The notes: generated by a model not told the origin, from the sequence alone. 64,000 bases of DNA from Chiridota heheva (GCA_020152595.1 JAIGNY010002044.1:644001-708000); one strand, 5' to 3'. Counted from the first letter of the stretch, positions 23,120 to 34,165 are shown. Program-made: numbers and translations.

Positions 23120-24265
23120 TGCTAACCATAAACTGAAGCCATTCTCCAGGCTACAGACTTGCAGTCCATAACAATTTTCATAGAAGATGTGCAAGCAGCA
23201 TCAAAGCTTCGCAAACTGAATGGAGAAAGTACTGCAAATTTTGTGTTGGCACATGTGGAAGGAATGGCAAGGCAGGAGTTCAAACATAGGCAAGAGGATG
23301 ACACAAAAGATGCTGACAAAATTCTGCAGTAAACATTTGGAGAGAAGCTGACTTTGGGTGGTATAACTAGCGACATATGCACCCGTACCCAAAGGGAAGA
23401 CGAAAGCATGAATGATTTTGCAGAGGATTAAGTTAATAAGAGTCTCTGGAGATCCAGATTCCGAGTGTACAATTAGAGAACAGTTCCAACATGAACTAAG
23501 GTCTTCATCATGAGGTTTAGAGGAAGTTGAAGAAAAAGGCATCCATCTCCTCCATCGATTTCCGAGATTAGGCAGTAGAGATGGATGACGCTGAAACTTT
23601 TTTGTCTCTAAGACGCCCAGCTAAGAAAACTACTGTACTTTCGACAGCGGCCGATTACTTGGATCCCTGCGAACGCTTTCTCTGTCCATCGGCAGGCAGA
23701 CGGATGTTATAGATTCAATATGCTCTCAGCAACTAGAGATGAATACCAGGCTGGAGAAAATAAAAAAAGAACAAGAGGAAGCTGAATCCACAGAGAGACG
23801 TAGACCCTATGGCCGCAACAACAGGGTCACCATCAAATTTCTTTCATTGCCACCAATGGGGACATTATGCCAGTGAGTGCACCCACCTAACAAGCAGCTA
23901 AACTAACTACACCCACCAGCGACAGCCAGGAACTGGAGGATTGTGGAGAATTTTAGGAGGGAGGCTCAAGAGTGGATTTTTCATCGGTTGTAGATCCTAC
24001 CACCATTGTAGGGATAACAGTTTCAGCTATTGTAGATACCGGCTTCCAAGTGCCAAGCATGACTGAGCATTAATTGTTTTAAGAAAGTTTCCCATATGGC
24101 AATGAATTAGTTATTTAAGTTTAGTGTATTCCCTTTAAGGGCTATTTTGTTACTGAAGTAGAATTGGGAGGTATCTGTATCACGTCTCTGGGAATTTTAG
24201 TGGTGGAGGAGGTGAAAGATGTACCAATGCTGTTAGGTACGAATGTGCTCTGGTAGTTATCTTCA
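23120..24265 (+). pseudogene. Gag and protease fossil of a Ty3/gypsy-type LTR retrotransposon
   Basis: The plus-strand frames, broken by stops and shifts, read a Gag capsid-like stretch (ANFVLAHVEGMARQEFKHR, DADKILQ, TFGEKLTLGG, REDESMNDF). A CCHC-type zinc knuckle follows at 23848-23880 (C-HQWG-H-YASE-C, with the first cysteine replaced). The retropepsin motif IVDTG is at 24029-24043, with the later block VPMLLGTNVL near 24225-24255. Domain order Gag, knuckle, protease fits Ty3/gypsy. No reverse transcriptase, integrase or LTR pair is visible nearby, so this is an internal fragment. It cannot encode a full product as it stands. Confidence 0.7.
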
Positions 24266-24466
24266 GAAGTATGGTCATCTCAACTAGGAATGTGTAATGA
24301 GGTAAAGATAATGCTTAGCATGATATACTTATGGGCGTTGCTCGGGTGGCTAGTAAGGAGGCTGTAAGAGTTCTTTCTGTCAGTAGTGATTTTTGTTCAG
24401 TAAGACATGTGATGTTGAGGTTGTTGTGGGACCCCTAGGAGCAACACGCTTGCCAATGGTGTATCT

Positions 24467-24753
24467 CAGTGATTCTTAATAGGCGGCCCACGGGCCAAAT
24501 CTGGCCCACTAGTCAATCCAATCTGGCCCGCGAACAATAGCCGTAGTGGAAAATATCTGAATGAGATCGGTAAAAATCCCAAAATACTAATTTATTTTGG
24601 TTTTTCCTAGGCAGATCAGTGCACTATAACATCGTGGCTTATCAAGCAAAATGTTTTCTTTAGTTCCGCTATAAAATGGGCAGACTAGCAGCTTGTCAAA
24701 GGAAGGCTGATTGTGAAATATGGCCCTTGGAAAAAATTAATTAAGAAACCTTG
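24467..24753. mobile_element. non-autonomous hAT transposon (287 bp)
   Basis: Terminal inverted repeats CAGTGATTCTTAAT at the left and, reverse-complemented, CAAGGTTTCTTAAT at the right (3 mismatches in 14). It is flanked by the perfect 8-bp target duplication GTGTATCT (24459-24466 and 24754-24761). The next internal text, GGCGGCCCACGGGCCAAATC TGGCCC, is typical of hAT-Charlie-like ends. It has no open frame. The 8-bp duplication is decisive for hAT. Confidence 0.9.
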
Positions 24754-24761
24754 GTGTATCT

Positions 24762-25555
24762 GCTTGGTCAGCTCCTGTTTGCATGCTTGGAAAAATGGAA
24801 AATTGCAGCTTCATGTTAGTAATACCACCACAGAAGATACTGTATGATAATCACTCTTTGCATTGTTTTTTACAGGCATTGACCACATCCATGATGGTAA
24901 GAAACAGAAACAAAGATCGTAAAATCGGGAAAACAAAAGCTTCTGATACAAAGAAAGGCATAAAGTTAGAAATTAACATGGGACAAGTGAAAAGATTCAA
25001 ACTGTGTCAAAGAATTGTGATATAAAGTTTTCAACATTGTGTCGCTAGGTTGCTAAGGTTAAGGCAGCTGGGGTCATAAAAGCAATACATTTTGAACCAA
25101 AGTACAATTGCAGGCAAGTATTTACGCACGACGAGGAGAGTATGTTAGAGGTTTTACTTGCTAGCAGCTGAGATAACAATGTAAAAGAAAAGTAAATTAG
25201 TTCTTTAGAAATCTTTAAACCCTTGAAATACAACAATTCAACAAAATTAATTAAGCATTTAACTTGTTTGTATCATACAGTCAGGTCAGTCCTAAACTGC
25301 TACTTGTAACCATGTATCCAGTACTACCTGTGCATTGCTTGGCCACTAAACCCGCTCCCCCATTCAGCTTGCTGGATGACCAAAAATAAAACCTGTCAAA
25401 GGGCGGATGACCTCATTATGGGTCAACGGCCATCCACGAATACCTGCTGCCTTGCAGGGAGATGCTGGCTCGTCAAAGGCTGTATGCAAACCAGCAGAAG
25501 GCAAGTGGAAACCACTGCTGTATTTTCCCAAGTATAATCATGACGCTCCAAACAC
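24762..25555. other. anonymous sequence
   Basis: No supported gene. The part from about 25380 (GGATGACCTCATTATGGGTC, AGATGCTGGCTCGTCAAAGG) probably belongs to the LINE remnant that follows, but I cannot place its boundary. Confidence 0.35.
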
Positions 25556-25652
25556 AGAATAAGAATAACAGCATGATGCATTTAGCTCTAAACAGAAGTG
25601 ACTGGAGGGCCATGATCGCCAATGTCTGTTCTGGACTTGGCACCTAGCGAGA
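25556..25652 (+). mobile_element. ORF2 C-terminus of a non-LTR retrotransposon
   Basis: Open text LALNRSDWRAMIANVCSGLGT followed by a stop resembles the last residues of LINE ORF2 proteins (R-x-x-WR-x-M-I pattern). The same text recurs at 53618-53690, which shows it is a dispersed repeat rather than a host exon. Confidence 0.55.
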
Positions 25653-25756
25653 GAGAGTATCATTCATATGTAAGGCCTAATACTATGAGTGCAATACTAT
25701 TATCAATCTCAACTTAATTTCCCTACAGTCCAAACTACACATGCCAGCCAGCTTAA

Positions 25757-26304
25757 AGGACTACGGACATCTGGGAGGGACATGTATGGAGTTTAGATAA
25801 GTGAAAGAGCATGAAATATCTTGTAGAATAGCCTTTAAAATTTGTAGAAGGCTTATTTAGTTTTCAAGTTATGACTAAACAGAGTTTTATGATTTGTTAA
25901 TTTGTCCAGAATTTGTGATATACTGAGAGGAACACATCTCAAAATCTTTATATAATCTTTAAATTCTCTTCTTCAAATTCAGCTACTTGTGAATTTCAGA
26001 TGTCTTTTCTAGATCATTGATGATTCAGGGTGTGACAAAGTTCCATCAAATTTTGCCTGAAGTCCAATTCTATATTTCAGACAACATTGACATCGGAATA
26101 AAAAACACAGGTTTTACCAAAGGTGATAACTGATCCTTCCCCCATTGATGTCACACATTATTGTGCAATAAGAGCTGAAATTTGAAAATACTGTAAATTG
26201 GTCAATTTGTAACCAATTTTAATAGAATTGTTTGCTGTTTTAATGGTTTAGATCATATTTTTAAATCAATTGAGCCCATGTTGCCTCTAAATGTTCATAG
26301 TCCT
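25757..26304. mobile_element. TTAA-flanked MITE, family A (copy 2)
   Basis: 548 bp between TTAA at 25753-25756 and 26305-26308. Ends AGGACTACGGACATCTGG and, reverse-complemented, AGGACTATGAACATTTAG (about 14 of 18 matching). Homologous to 10137-10670 throughout. Confidence 0.7.
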
Positions 26305-26628
26305 TTAAGCCTTAAAGCCCCAGGGGTTCAAAATGTGACAAAAAAACAAACACAAATCTTTTTTTTCTTCTTCAAAATTGATTTTCATTAACTTTCCTTT
26401 AATTTTGTATCACTACAGGTTTGGTTTAAGGGCGCTTTAAGCAGTATACACCCTGTTGAAAAGTCTCCTACAATTTTGTGTTTTTTGTATATCTTCGGAG
26501 ATAAGTCTCCGTCATTTGCCTCACACAGTGTTTTAGCCGAAGTAGACTTTCTCAGAAATGGAGATTTAACTTGATCAGTGGGGGCAAGTTATTGGACATT
26601 TGGGTAAATTTCTTAGTTCATCTATTTA

Positions 26629-27380
26629 CTATTCCTCCCTAAGCCTAAGCTGTGCTGCCTCACATACTCTAAGTTGCATAGCTGTAATGAGGAGGAATGC
26701 ATTAGCATTCCTCCTATTGTCCTCTTACTGTTATTGAAAGCTGGAGATGTAGAAGTCTACCCTGGCCCTATCACACGAAAAGGAGAGCAAAATAATTCTG
26801 CAGATGAAAACATTTCATCAATTCTCAAAGACATAAATGATAACCTTCAAGCAAGGTGGAGGACACACAACAATCTCTGCAGGATGAATGTGAAGAATTG
26901 AAACGTAATTTGGACCTAGTGCAAGCCCGATGTAATCATTTAGAATCTCAGGCAAGACGTGAAAATCTGATCTTTTACGGAATTAATGACGACAAAAAAG
27001 AAACTTGGAGCGAAACTGAAAACAAGGTGAGAACCATCATGTAGGACAAATTAAATGTTGACCCATCCCAAATTGAAATTCAGAGATGTCACCGCTTAAA
27101 TGCACGATCATCTCCTCGACCTTTAATAGTCAAGTTCCTGAAGTATAAAGATAAAGAACATGTTTTGCATGAGGGAATTAAATATCTATGAGATGGTGTC
27201 AATCGGGTATCTGAAGATTTTTTAAAACAAGTCAGGGAACATCAATTTTTTTTATTACCTTTCTTGAAAGAAGCCAAAAGCTTTAAGAAAAAGGCAACCA
27301 TGCATTTTGATAAGCTAATCATTGAAGGAGAGGCTTTTATTTGGGACCCCAACGCGCAGAATATCAAGAAGCTAAAATAA
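26629..27380 (+). pseudogene. CR1-like ORF1: 2A-like leader, coiled coil and RRM-like domain
   Basis: The open stretch around 26674-26901 begins with a hydrophobic run (IVLLLLLKA) directly followed by GDVEVYPGP at 26743-26769. This is the 2A-like ribosome-skipping motif D-V/I-E-x-N-P-G-P except that N is Y. A frame change near 26855 then gives a coiled-coil-like part (LQDECEELKRNLDLVQARC) and the block LESQARRENLIFYGI, followed by EIQRCHRLNARSSPRPLIV KF. This is the RRM-like core of L1-type ORF1 proteins. Stops at about 27041 and 27189. ORF1 is an RNA-binding chaperone in this class of element. Confidence 0.7.
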
Positions 27381-27440
27381 TGGCATGGCCAGAGCCCCTG
27401 TGAGATAAATTCACAATGAAGCATCGTTGAATCACCATTT

Positions 27441-29854
27441 ATGCCAACGACTGACTTTTTCATTCAAGTAAATGATGAAAATTTATGTGAGGAAAATTCA
27501 CTACCTGGTACATACTATATGTCATTGAATGATTACAGAATTTTAGCATGGAATATTTCTGGACTTCGCACCAAGGTGCAAATTCCAGATATTCATAGAT
27601 TTATGGAATATTTCCATATCTTATGTCTTTCTGAAACATGGCTAAGTCACCCCTCAGAAGTCCAATTGGATGGTTACTCCGAAGTTTCATTGATCCGTAA
27701 ACGTACGACGGGCGCCAAAAGGAACTCTGGTGGTATCTCTATTTTTTACCGTAATTATCTTAAGTTGAGTCACGTGACTAACCTCAAGCGTGAAACACAC
27801 ATATGGGTACGCATTGCAGATCAAGAAAATGAAAACAACGTATTTTTGTGTGCAATTTACATACCGCCAGAATCTTCTACTTATCAGCTTATGGTGATAT
27901 ATCAGTTTTGATTCTTTAGAGGAGGATATGGTGTTTTGAGAAGCCTATTTAATGATTTTGAATTTATAATTACAGGTGATTTAAAGGCACGCACATCCAA
28001 TCTACCTGATTTTATCGAAGAAGACTATTTATTCTTTTACTCCCGGCGCAAATGAAAATTGTTGAGGAAGAAAGGGAAACAACTGTCAGCTTCTCTAAGG
28101 ATAATGAAATAAACAATTATGAGAGAAGACTGGTTGAATTGTGTAAACTGTCGTCGCTCAGAATTTGTAACGGTAGACTACCACCGACGGATGACTCTGG
28201 TAACTTTACTTATGTTTCTAAAAATGGCAACAGTGTCATTGATTACGTAATTGTGTCACAATCACTCATACTTTTGAACGCTATCAAGAATCTTGAAATA
28301 GTTGATATGTGTAATTCTCATCACTTCCCAATTACTTTCAACTTTATATTTAATGATAAAAATTCAAAAAGCAACAAAACAGTCAGTATAAATGATATAA
28401 TATCAATTCCTTTTTGTAAATTTAACTCGTATATCAATAATCATGAAAAGTATATGCATACTTGGAGATCGGAAAAAGTTTGTGATATCATCTCCGTTGT
28501 GAAACTTAATGTTTAGGAAGGTAATATAAATCAAGCCATAAGCTCATTTCAGAATGCTCTTTATAATGTTTAGGGGTCAAGACGCATACCCAGTCCTTCT
28601 AGTAATTATATTAAGAAAAAAGTCAATAATTGGTATGACAAGGAATGTAAACAATTTAAACAGATTGTCAATAGAGCTCTGAGAACGTATCGAGCTTCAA
28701 ACAGTCCAACAGATCGGGACAGTTTTTGTGAGGCTAGACAAAACTACAATGCACTTTTACTGAAAAAGAAACACAATTTTTTTGATAACAATTAAAGCCT
28801 ATCATATTATTGATGCGGCTAGGCTAAAAGATTCAAAAAGGTTTTGGTCATTCTTCAAGAATACTAAGCATATTTCTAACAGTATTACTGACCATGAATG
28901 GTATGATTATTTCAAATCTGTTTTTGACGTTAGAGCTGATGATATTATACTTGGCATAGATTTTAATGATTTCAACAATTACGAAATTGACGGTTTGAAC
29001 CGTAATATTGATTTTGATGAGGTGGAAGATGCCATAAAGTGTTTAAAATATGGAAAAGCGTGTAGTATAGACGGAGTATCACCTGAAATAATAAAAACTG
29101 CTTTAAACAATGTGATTCAAACCATGCATGATTCATTCCAAAAATGTTTTACTCTTGGTATTTTCCCGGACCAATGGAGAGTTGGGCTAATTCATCCAGT
29201 TTACAAAAAAAGGGATAAGAAATCCCCATCGAGTTATAGACCTATTAGTTCACTATGTATAACGAGTAAGATTTTTACACGCATTCTAAATAACAGGTTG
29301 TGTTGTTGGTTGAATGATTCTGAAATTTTATCTCCAGCACAGGCTGGCTTTAGGAAAGAGTATTGTACAATAGATAATTGTTTCATAATTCATACAGCGA
29401 TTTCAAAAGCCCTTCGTTCTCCTAGAGGTAAATTACATGCCACATTTATAAATCTAAAAGCTGCATTTGATAATATTGATAGGAATATATTTTTTAACAA
29501 ATCATTCAAATAGGTGTCAAAGGACAACTCTTGAAAATGGTATATGACATGTATGGAGATGTTAGATCAAGGGTTAAATGTGATAGTGGTTTATTATTTG
29601 CAGAGTTTGGTTGTACTACTGGCGTCAGGCAAGGGGACAACTTATCCCCTATTCTATTTGCTTTGTATATGAATGATCTCGAGGATGTACTTAACAACTG
29701 CGCTTATCCCTGTATAGCTATAAATAAAAGAAATATCTGCTGCTTGCAATATGCTGATGACCTTGTTATAATTTCGTACAATGCATACTCTCTACAAAAA
29801 TTGTTGAATGATTTTGAAATTTTTTGTAAGTTGTATAGATTGTATAGATTGTAA
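27441..29854 (+). pseudogene. CR1-like ORF2: APE endonuclease and reverse transcriptase
   Basis: 27441-27911 reads the endonuclease start (YRILAWNISGLRTK, LSETWLSH, GGISIFYRN). 28052-28516 carries its C-terminal half (NSVIDYVIVS, then CNSHHFPITF, the SDH-like catalytic site altered to NSHHF). 28782-29513 is RT (YGKACSIDGVSPEIIKTAL, SSYRPISSLCITSKIF, ATFINLKAAFDNID), where the first catalytic region reads INLKAAFD in place of the usual D-x-x-K/S-AFD. 29531-29854 has GVRQGDNLSPILFALYMNDL and YADD (29750-29761). Stops at 27909, 28514 and 29511 and shifts between them rule out a working enzyme. Confidence 0.8.
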
Positions 29855-29939
29855 TGTGAAAAGGGGCCAATGGCCTGTAACGAAATAAATGTAATGTAAT
29901 GTTTATATGAATGTTACGACAATAAACTTTTCAATTAAA

Positions 29940-30177
29940 AAAATCAAAATAAAGAAAATATTGACATAAATATGCAAATTTTAGGCAAAAAAAAGACCAA
30001 TATTTTTAAGCTTGTATTTTTTCCTGTGAGAATGAAAATGGAGGATTTTTTAAACATATTTAGATTGTTTGTAAAATTTCCTTTCCAATGATATGTCTAT
30101 TTTTTTCTTTCTTCAAGCAAAACCTGCAAAAACAATGGAATACAAAAAATCACCACTGAAACAACTCACGAAAAAGC
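29940..30177. other. AT-rich spacer
   Basis: No recognisable feature between the LINE end and the tRNA-like sequence. Confidence 0.4.
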
Positions 30178-30256
30178 CACACACACAGCCGGTATTTGAA
30201 CCCAGAGAGTGCACGTTGCCAGCTCGCACACTATCCACTACGATACTTTCAGTACA
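30178..30256 (-). mobile_element. tRNA-like sequence (SINE head or tRNA pseudogene)
   Basis: The minus strand reads GTATCGTAGTGGATAGTGTG as an A-box-like D arm and CTGGGTTCAAATACCGG as a B-box-like T arm. I could not fold a complete acceptor stem. A tRNA-derived repeat is more likely than a functional tRNA. Confidence 0.4.
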
Positions 30257-30373
30257 TGGGTTTGTTTTTTAACTATAATGTATTTTGGTATTGGTATAGT
30301 ATTCTGTCTTAGATCAAATACAAAGATGCTTTTAAAATCAAACATGGTATCATCTTTTTTTCCATTTGACTAG

Positions 30374-30549
30374 ATTCAGGGGATTTGAAAGTGGAAGGAT
30401 AATTCTGAATGCTAGGAAGAAAGTGCTCTCGGACGACGAAAAAAGATCTTTCAATTGTAGAGCTTTAAAGTTTCGGAAAAAACCAATGATGGGAAAAGAG
30501 AAAAAGAAGGAGTGGGATAGATTACTAAAAAAAAAAAGGCTGGCAAACA
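30374..30549 (+). other. candidate isolated coding exon, basic protein
   Basis: Bounded by CATTTGACTAG before 30374 and a consensus donor ACA/gtgagt at 30550. The frame is open for 58 codons with FRGFESGRIILNARKKVLSD, then a Lys/Arg-rich stretch ending WDRLLKKKRLAN. The composition is coding-like and strongly basic. No neighbouring exon could be linked to it and the family is not recognised. It might belong to a host gene running to the right (possibly the BEN locus), which is speculation. Confidence 0.3.
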
Positions 30550-30559
30550 GTGAGTGAAA

Positions 30560-30995
30560 TTCATCTGTGATTTCTTTCATTTTCTTGAAGTAGGCATTTT
30601 AGGTTTAGTTTTACCCAGTGAAGTTCGGGTTAATTAAAAAAAAAAAATCAGCAGGTAGCTAAAAACAAAGCAATGAAACACTGTTTGTGGAACGTTTTGA
30701 TTACTATAACTCATGAAAATAAATAGCATAGACACAGTCTTCAGAAGTCTTAAGTGGTACAGCTAGTTAAAATATGGCTGTTTTAAAATGAACCAAATTT
30801 AAATGCTCAATACGATCAATACTGATTATTACCTGTATACTTTAGTTTCATTTGGGTTGTTATTGTTTATTTTCAAAGTATTATACACACTGCTGAGTAT
30901 TGTATTGTATACATGCACAAATATGCATAACATTCTGCCCCAGTTATTGTTAAACATGTATTAAATAGCACAAATAATTTTCTTCAATGTTTTTA
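30560..30995. other. anonymous AT-rich sequence
   Basis: No recognisable feature. Confidence 0.4.
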
Positions 30996-30999
30996 TAGA

Positions 31000-31172
31000 C
31001 TTAGGAGTGGAGAATTGGATGTGGGGGCTAAGAACTTTATAGCGGAGACCGTCGTGCCAGACAGTTTCAAAGGCCTTCTCAACATCGAGGAAAAGGGCAT
31101 GGGAGGGGTTGCCCCTATCGGCATAATGGTACAGACTCTCAGAGATTTTAAGAAAAAAGCAAGACAAGAAAT
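31000..31172 (-). mobile_element. reverse transcriptase fragment of a non-LTR retrotransposon
   Basis: The minus strand reads YADRGNPSHALFLDVEKAFE followed by TVWHDGLRYKVLSPH. This is the RT block with the first catalytic aspartate (LFLDVEKAFDTVWHDGL in intact relatives). The homology is about 55 codons long and truncated on both sides. Confidence 0.7.
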
Positions 31173-31209
31173 TGGATGCACATGTGCAGTTACATATCTT
31201 TTGCTGTGG

Positions 31210-32400
31210 TTGAAGGCTTATTGACTGAAATTTGTATTGTTTCTTTTTATGTGGACGAAAAGACAGCTTTACTCGTGAGTGAAGGAGAGCTTTTAAAATT
31301 TGTCTCATCTGTGGGTGATAGACGTGCAGACAAAGACATCTGCAAAAAGCGCAGGACAAGGTCCCAGTACCAGTGGCACCAGCACTTCAAGAAAGGGGAA
31401 ACTTTTAGAAAAACTGTGCAGGAAATTGAAAATGAAGACGAAACGTGTGTAAAAGTTTATCAGAAAATTGACACTGGGTAGCTTGGTTGGGATTTTAAGA
31501 CAGCCACCTATAAACAAGTCAGGAAACAGCAAGGTGGAGGGACAAGACAACTTTCTGTCCCAAAACTCGTACAGCAGAGGATTTACTAAATTTATCACAC
31601 GACTTGTTCTTCAAAGATCCGCTAAAGGGCAAATGGATAAATTTGAAATGGAGATAATCTGATTTCCAGTGGAAGAAGGTTGACCAAAAAATGTGAATTT
31701 GAGCAACAGCCATTCGATATTGCTTGAACTGAAATGGTGCACCAGCCATTGCGTAAAACGGAGAAGAAATGTGAGTTAAATGAAGCTAGTAATGAGACAG
31801 ACAATGATGACGGGTCACCACTAGACAGTAGATCGTACAGTTTACACGGGAACCAAAACGTGGAGAAAGAGAATCAGAAAATTTGAGTCAGGTGGCTTGA
31901 TTGGGATTTAAGACAGCCACCTATAAACAAGTCTGAAACAGGAAGGTGGAGGCACACAACAAATTTCTGTCCCCAAAACCAGTATTGCAGAAGATTTGCT
32001 AAAATTATTACAAGACTTGTTAATTCAAAGACCGTGAATCATCTTAAGGGCAATGGCTAAATATTTAATGGAGATATCCCATTTTCAGTGGAAGAAGGTT
32101 CCAGCGGGCACAAAGTGGGACAGTTATGAAGAGATTAAATTGCTGTCTGAGATTTTACCTGAAAACAAAACAACTTGAGGATAGTGACACAGGCAGTCAG
32201 ACTGCAGACAGTGAAGAAACTGTCCATCTAATAGAAATTGTTGAAGTTGACTTGGTAGGTAATGAACTGTCCTCTACGGAAAAGGACGAGTTACCATGTG
32301 TAAATTTTAGTTCAAAGATTGAAATTTTTGAGAAATTAAAGTTCCCAGTTTTACAGTCACAGGAGGGCACACACCCTCAGACACTATGCGCCCACTGTTG
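31210..32400 (+). pseudogene. decayed coding-like sequence with an internal duplication, unidentified
   Basis: 31210-31481 is open (VSSVGDRRADKDICKKRRTR, then a Lys/Glu-rich stretch). Two segments of about 215 bp, 31478-31680 and 31885-32115, are homologous: both read, across small frame changes, KTATYKQV, GGGTR/Q-Q-L/I-SVPK, (T/I)AEDLL, then the nucleotide text CAGTGGAAGAAGGTT. 32126-32401 is open again and acidic (DSDTGSQTADSEETVHLIE). I recall GGGTR...VPK blocks from uncharacterised invertebrate proteins, often in transposon-rich regions, but cannot name the family. Stops and shifts make this a fossil. Confidence 0.45.
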
Positions 32401-32479
32401 ATCTACAATCAGAGACATCAACTCAGAGCGTCGTACACGTGTGCAATGAGAGCGACGTGACATTTAATTCTTTTCTCTC

Positions 32480-34165
32480 ATACTATTTCGCTCCGTTTTC
32501 ACTTCACTTTGCACCAATTTGTTTTTTATCTTCAATTTTCGGATTTTTCTCTGTGGATGGGCTTCTGTCCTCGGTGAGATTGTTTCTTTGATATTTTCTC
32601 TTTCGTTCTGACCAGACTTTTGCACCTTTCGTTACTAGTACAGCGGTTCTCATATAGTAGTTCCACAACTTTTTTTCTAGCTGTCTAGGGTTTCTCGGCC
32701 CTTGATTTTTTCCTTTTATTATGATGAAGCGCTTGTGCATTTACCTTGACCCTTTCTCCCCTCTCCGTTACCAACCTGCTACCTCCATTGACAATTCTTC
32801 TAGCCCAATCCCCAAAGTCTTAATCATACATGCCACCAACAAGTAAGAAAGCTTTAAAAAAGTTTCTCCCTTCCTCATACATAAAGCGCTCTACAACCTT
32901 TTCGATACCCTCCCCAAGGTCTCTACCCTCAGATCCAGCAATGTCCTGGTGCACTGCACCAGGGACACTCAAACCACCACCCTCCTCTTTACCAAAACCC
33001 TAGCCAACACTGGTATTGACATCACAGTCACCCCCCATCGTTCCCTGAACTTCAGCAAAGGCGTCATACGCACCAGAGATCTTGCCTACGTATCCGATGA
33101 TGACCTCGTGGAGGAACTGGCAAGCCAACACATTATTGAAGCCCGTCGTCTTGTTCTCAAAAGAGACGGAGCCGAAACACCCACCAATACCATCTTCCTT
33201 ACTTTCGCCACACCAACTCTCCCCTCCCACATCATTGCCGGCTACCTAAGAATCCCAGTCGCCCCTTACATTTCTAACCCTCTATGTTGTTATAATTGCC
33301 AGAGATATGGCCATGGGATAAACTTCTGCTGCAGCCAAGCGCGCTGTGGTAACTGCAGAGCCCCCATGACAACACCTCCTGCACCAACACCCCACTCTGC
33401 ACAAATTGTGACGGTAATCACCCAGCCAACCATCCCTCCTTCTCGGAAGACTGCCCCACCTGGCTTCAGGAAAAACAAATAATCAAACTTGAAACCTTTA
33501 ATCCCAACATAACTTACCCAGAGGCCAGGAAGCAATTCCTCGCTTCCCTCCACACCAAGCCTTCCGACTAGAACGTAGTCTCCTCTAACACCAATACTGC
33601 CCCCCTAACACAACTAACACAACTAAAACTGACTCACATGCCCAAACCGACCTTACCTGGCTCTTTTTACCCAGTCCTAAGCCCATCACCATTGCCAACA
33701 ACCCAAGCACACCCAATACCCACACCACCTCCACTACCACTTCTCTCCTCAACCTCCCTTCCTACTCTAAAGCCCCCACCAACACCAACAATACCATCAT
33801 ACATCAAAATACAACCAACCAGGCTAACAATCAAGAAACCAACCAACAAACAACCAATTAAAAAACAATCAATCAACAAACAACCAATCAACAAACAACC
33901 AATCAACAAACAGCCTGCCACCCAAACTCACATGCATGACACTGAAGCGAATATAGATTGTTCGATTACCGAACACACCGATCATACTTCTCGTTCAATT
34001 TTCAAAAACAATCGCTCCCAAAGCAACAGATCCAAAGAAAAAACAAGCCAACTCAGGCCCAACAGATCTTCCTCCAGATAACCCCCTGCCTCCTTATGGC
34101 ATGCACCACAAACAATTACAATAACACCCACAACATCATACAATGGAACATCTTATATATCTGAT
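32480..34165 (+). mobile_element. 5' half of an RNase H-type (I-superfamily) non-LTR retrotransposon
   Basis: Contains a 5' UTR, ORF1 (Gag-like) and the first codons of ORF2, then stops abruptly near 34165. ORF2 starts at 34096 and reads NNTHNIIQWNI, the usual beginning of an APE endonuclease, before a stop at 34162. The C-rich coding style matches the 3' fragments at 1046-1495, 22205-22683 and 58431-59999, so this may be the missing 5' part of that family. The link is inference, because no overlap exists in the window. Confidence 0.7.
32721..33571 (+). pseudogene. Gag-like ORF1 with CCHC zinc knuckles
   Basis: Start ATGATG at 32721. In-frame TAA at 32844-32846, then open from there to about 33365. 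The text VHCTRDTQTTTLLFTKTL and NTGIDITVTPHRSLNFSKGV is typical of ORF1 proteins of I- and Jockey-type elements. A CCHC knuckle is at 33286-33330 (C-YN-C-QRYG-H-GINF-C). After CGNC the frame slips near 33365 and continues in another frame as CTNCDGNHPANHPSFSEDC, a further knuckle-like block, to a stop at 33569-33571. A Pro/Thr-rich region with a short CAATCAACAAAC tandem repeat (33845-33915) follows to 34080. Confidence 0.7.

Larger units (their letters stand above)
26440..29935 (+). mobile_element. near full-length CR1-like LINE, internally decayed
   Basis: Order on the plus strand: 5' UTR (from about 26440), ORF1 with a 2A-like N-terminus, ORF2 with APE endonuclease and reverse transcriptase to the YADD box at 29750-29761, then an abrupt jump near 29855 to the 3' UTR (GGCCTGTAACGAAATAAATG) and terminal (TGTAA)n-type repeat. 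The RT thumb and C-terminal region are missing, so there is an internal deletion of the 3' coding part. Frames are broken by several stops. The CR1 group is inferred from the endonuclease and RT text and the short 3' terminal repeat. Confidence 0.8.

Noticed and set aside
23122-23542. Minus-strand open frames
   Set aside because: Shadows of the plus-strand Gag fossil, which carries the recognisable motifs.
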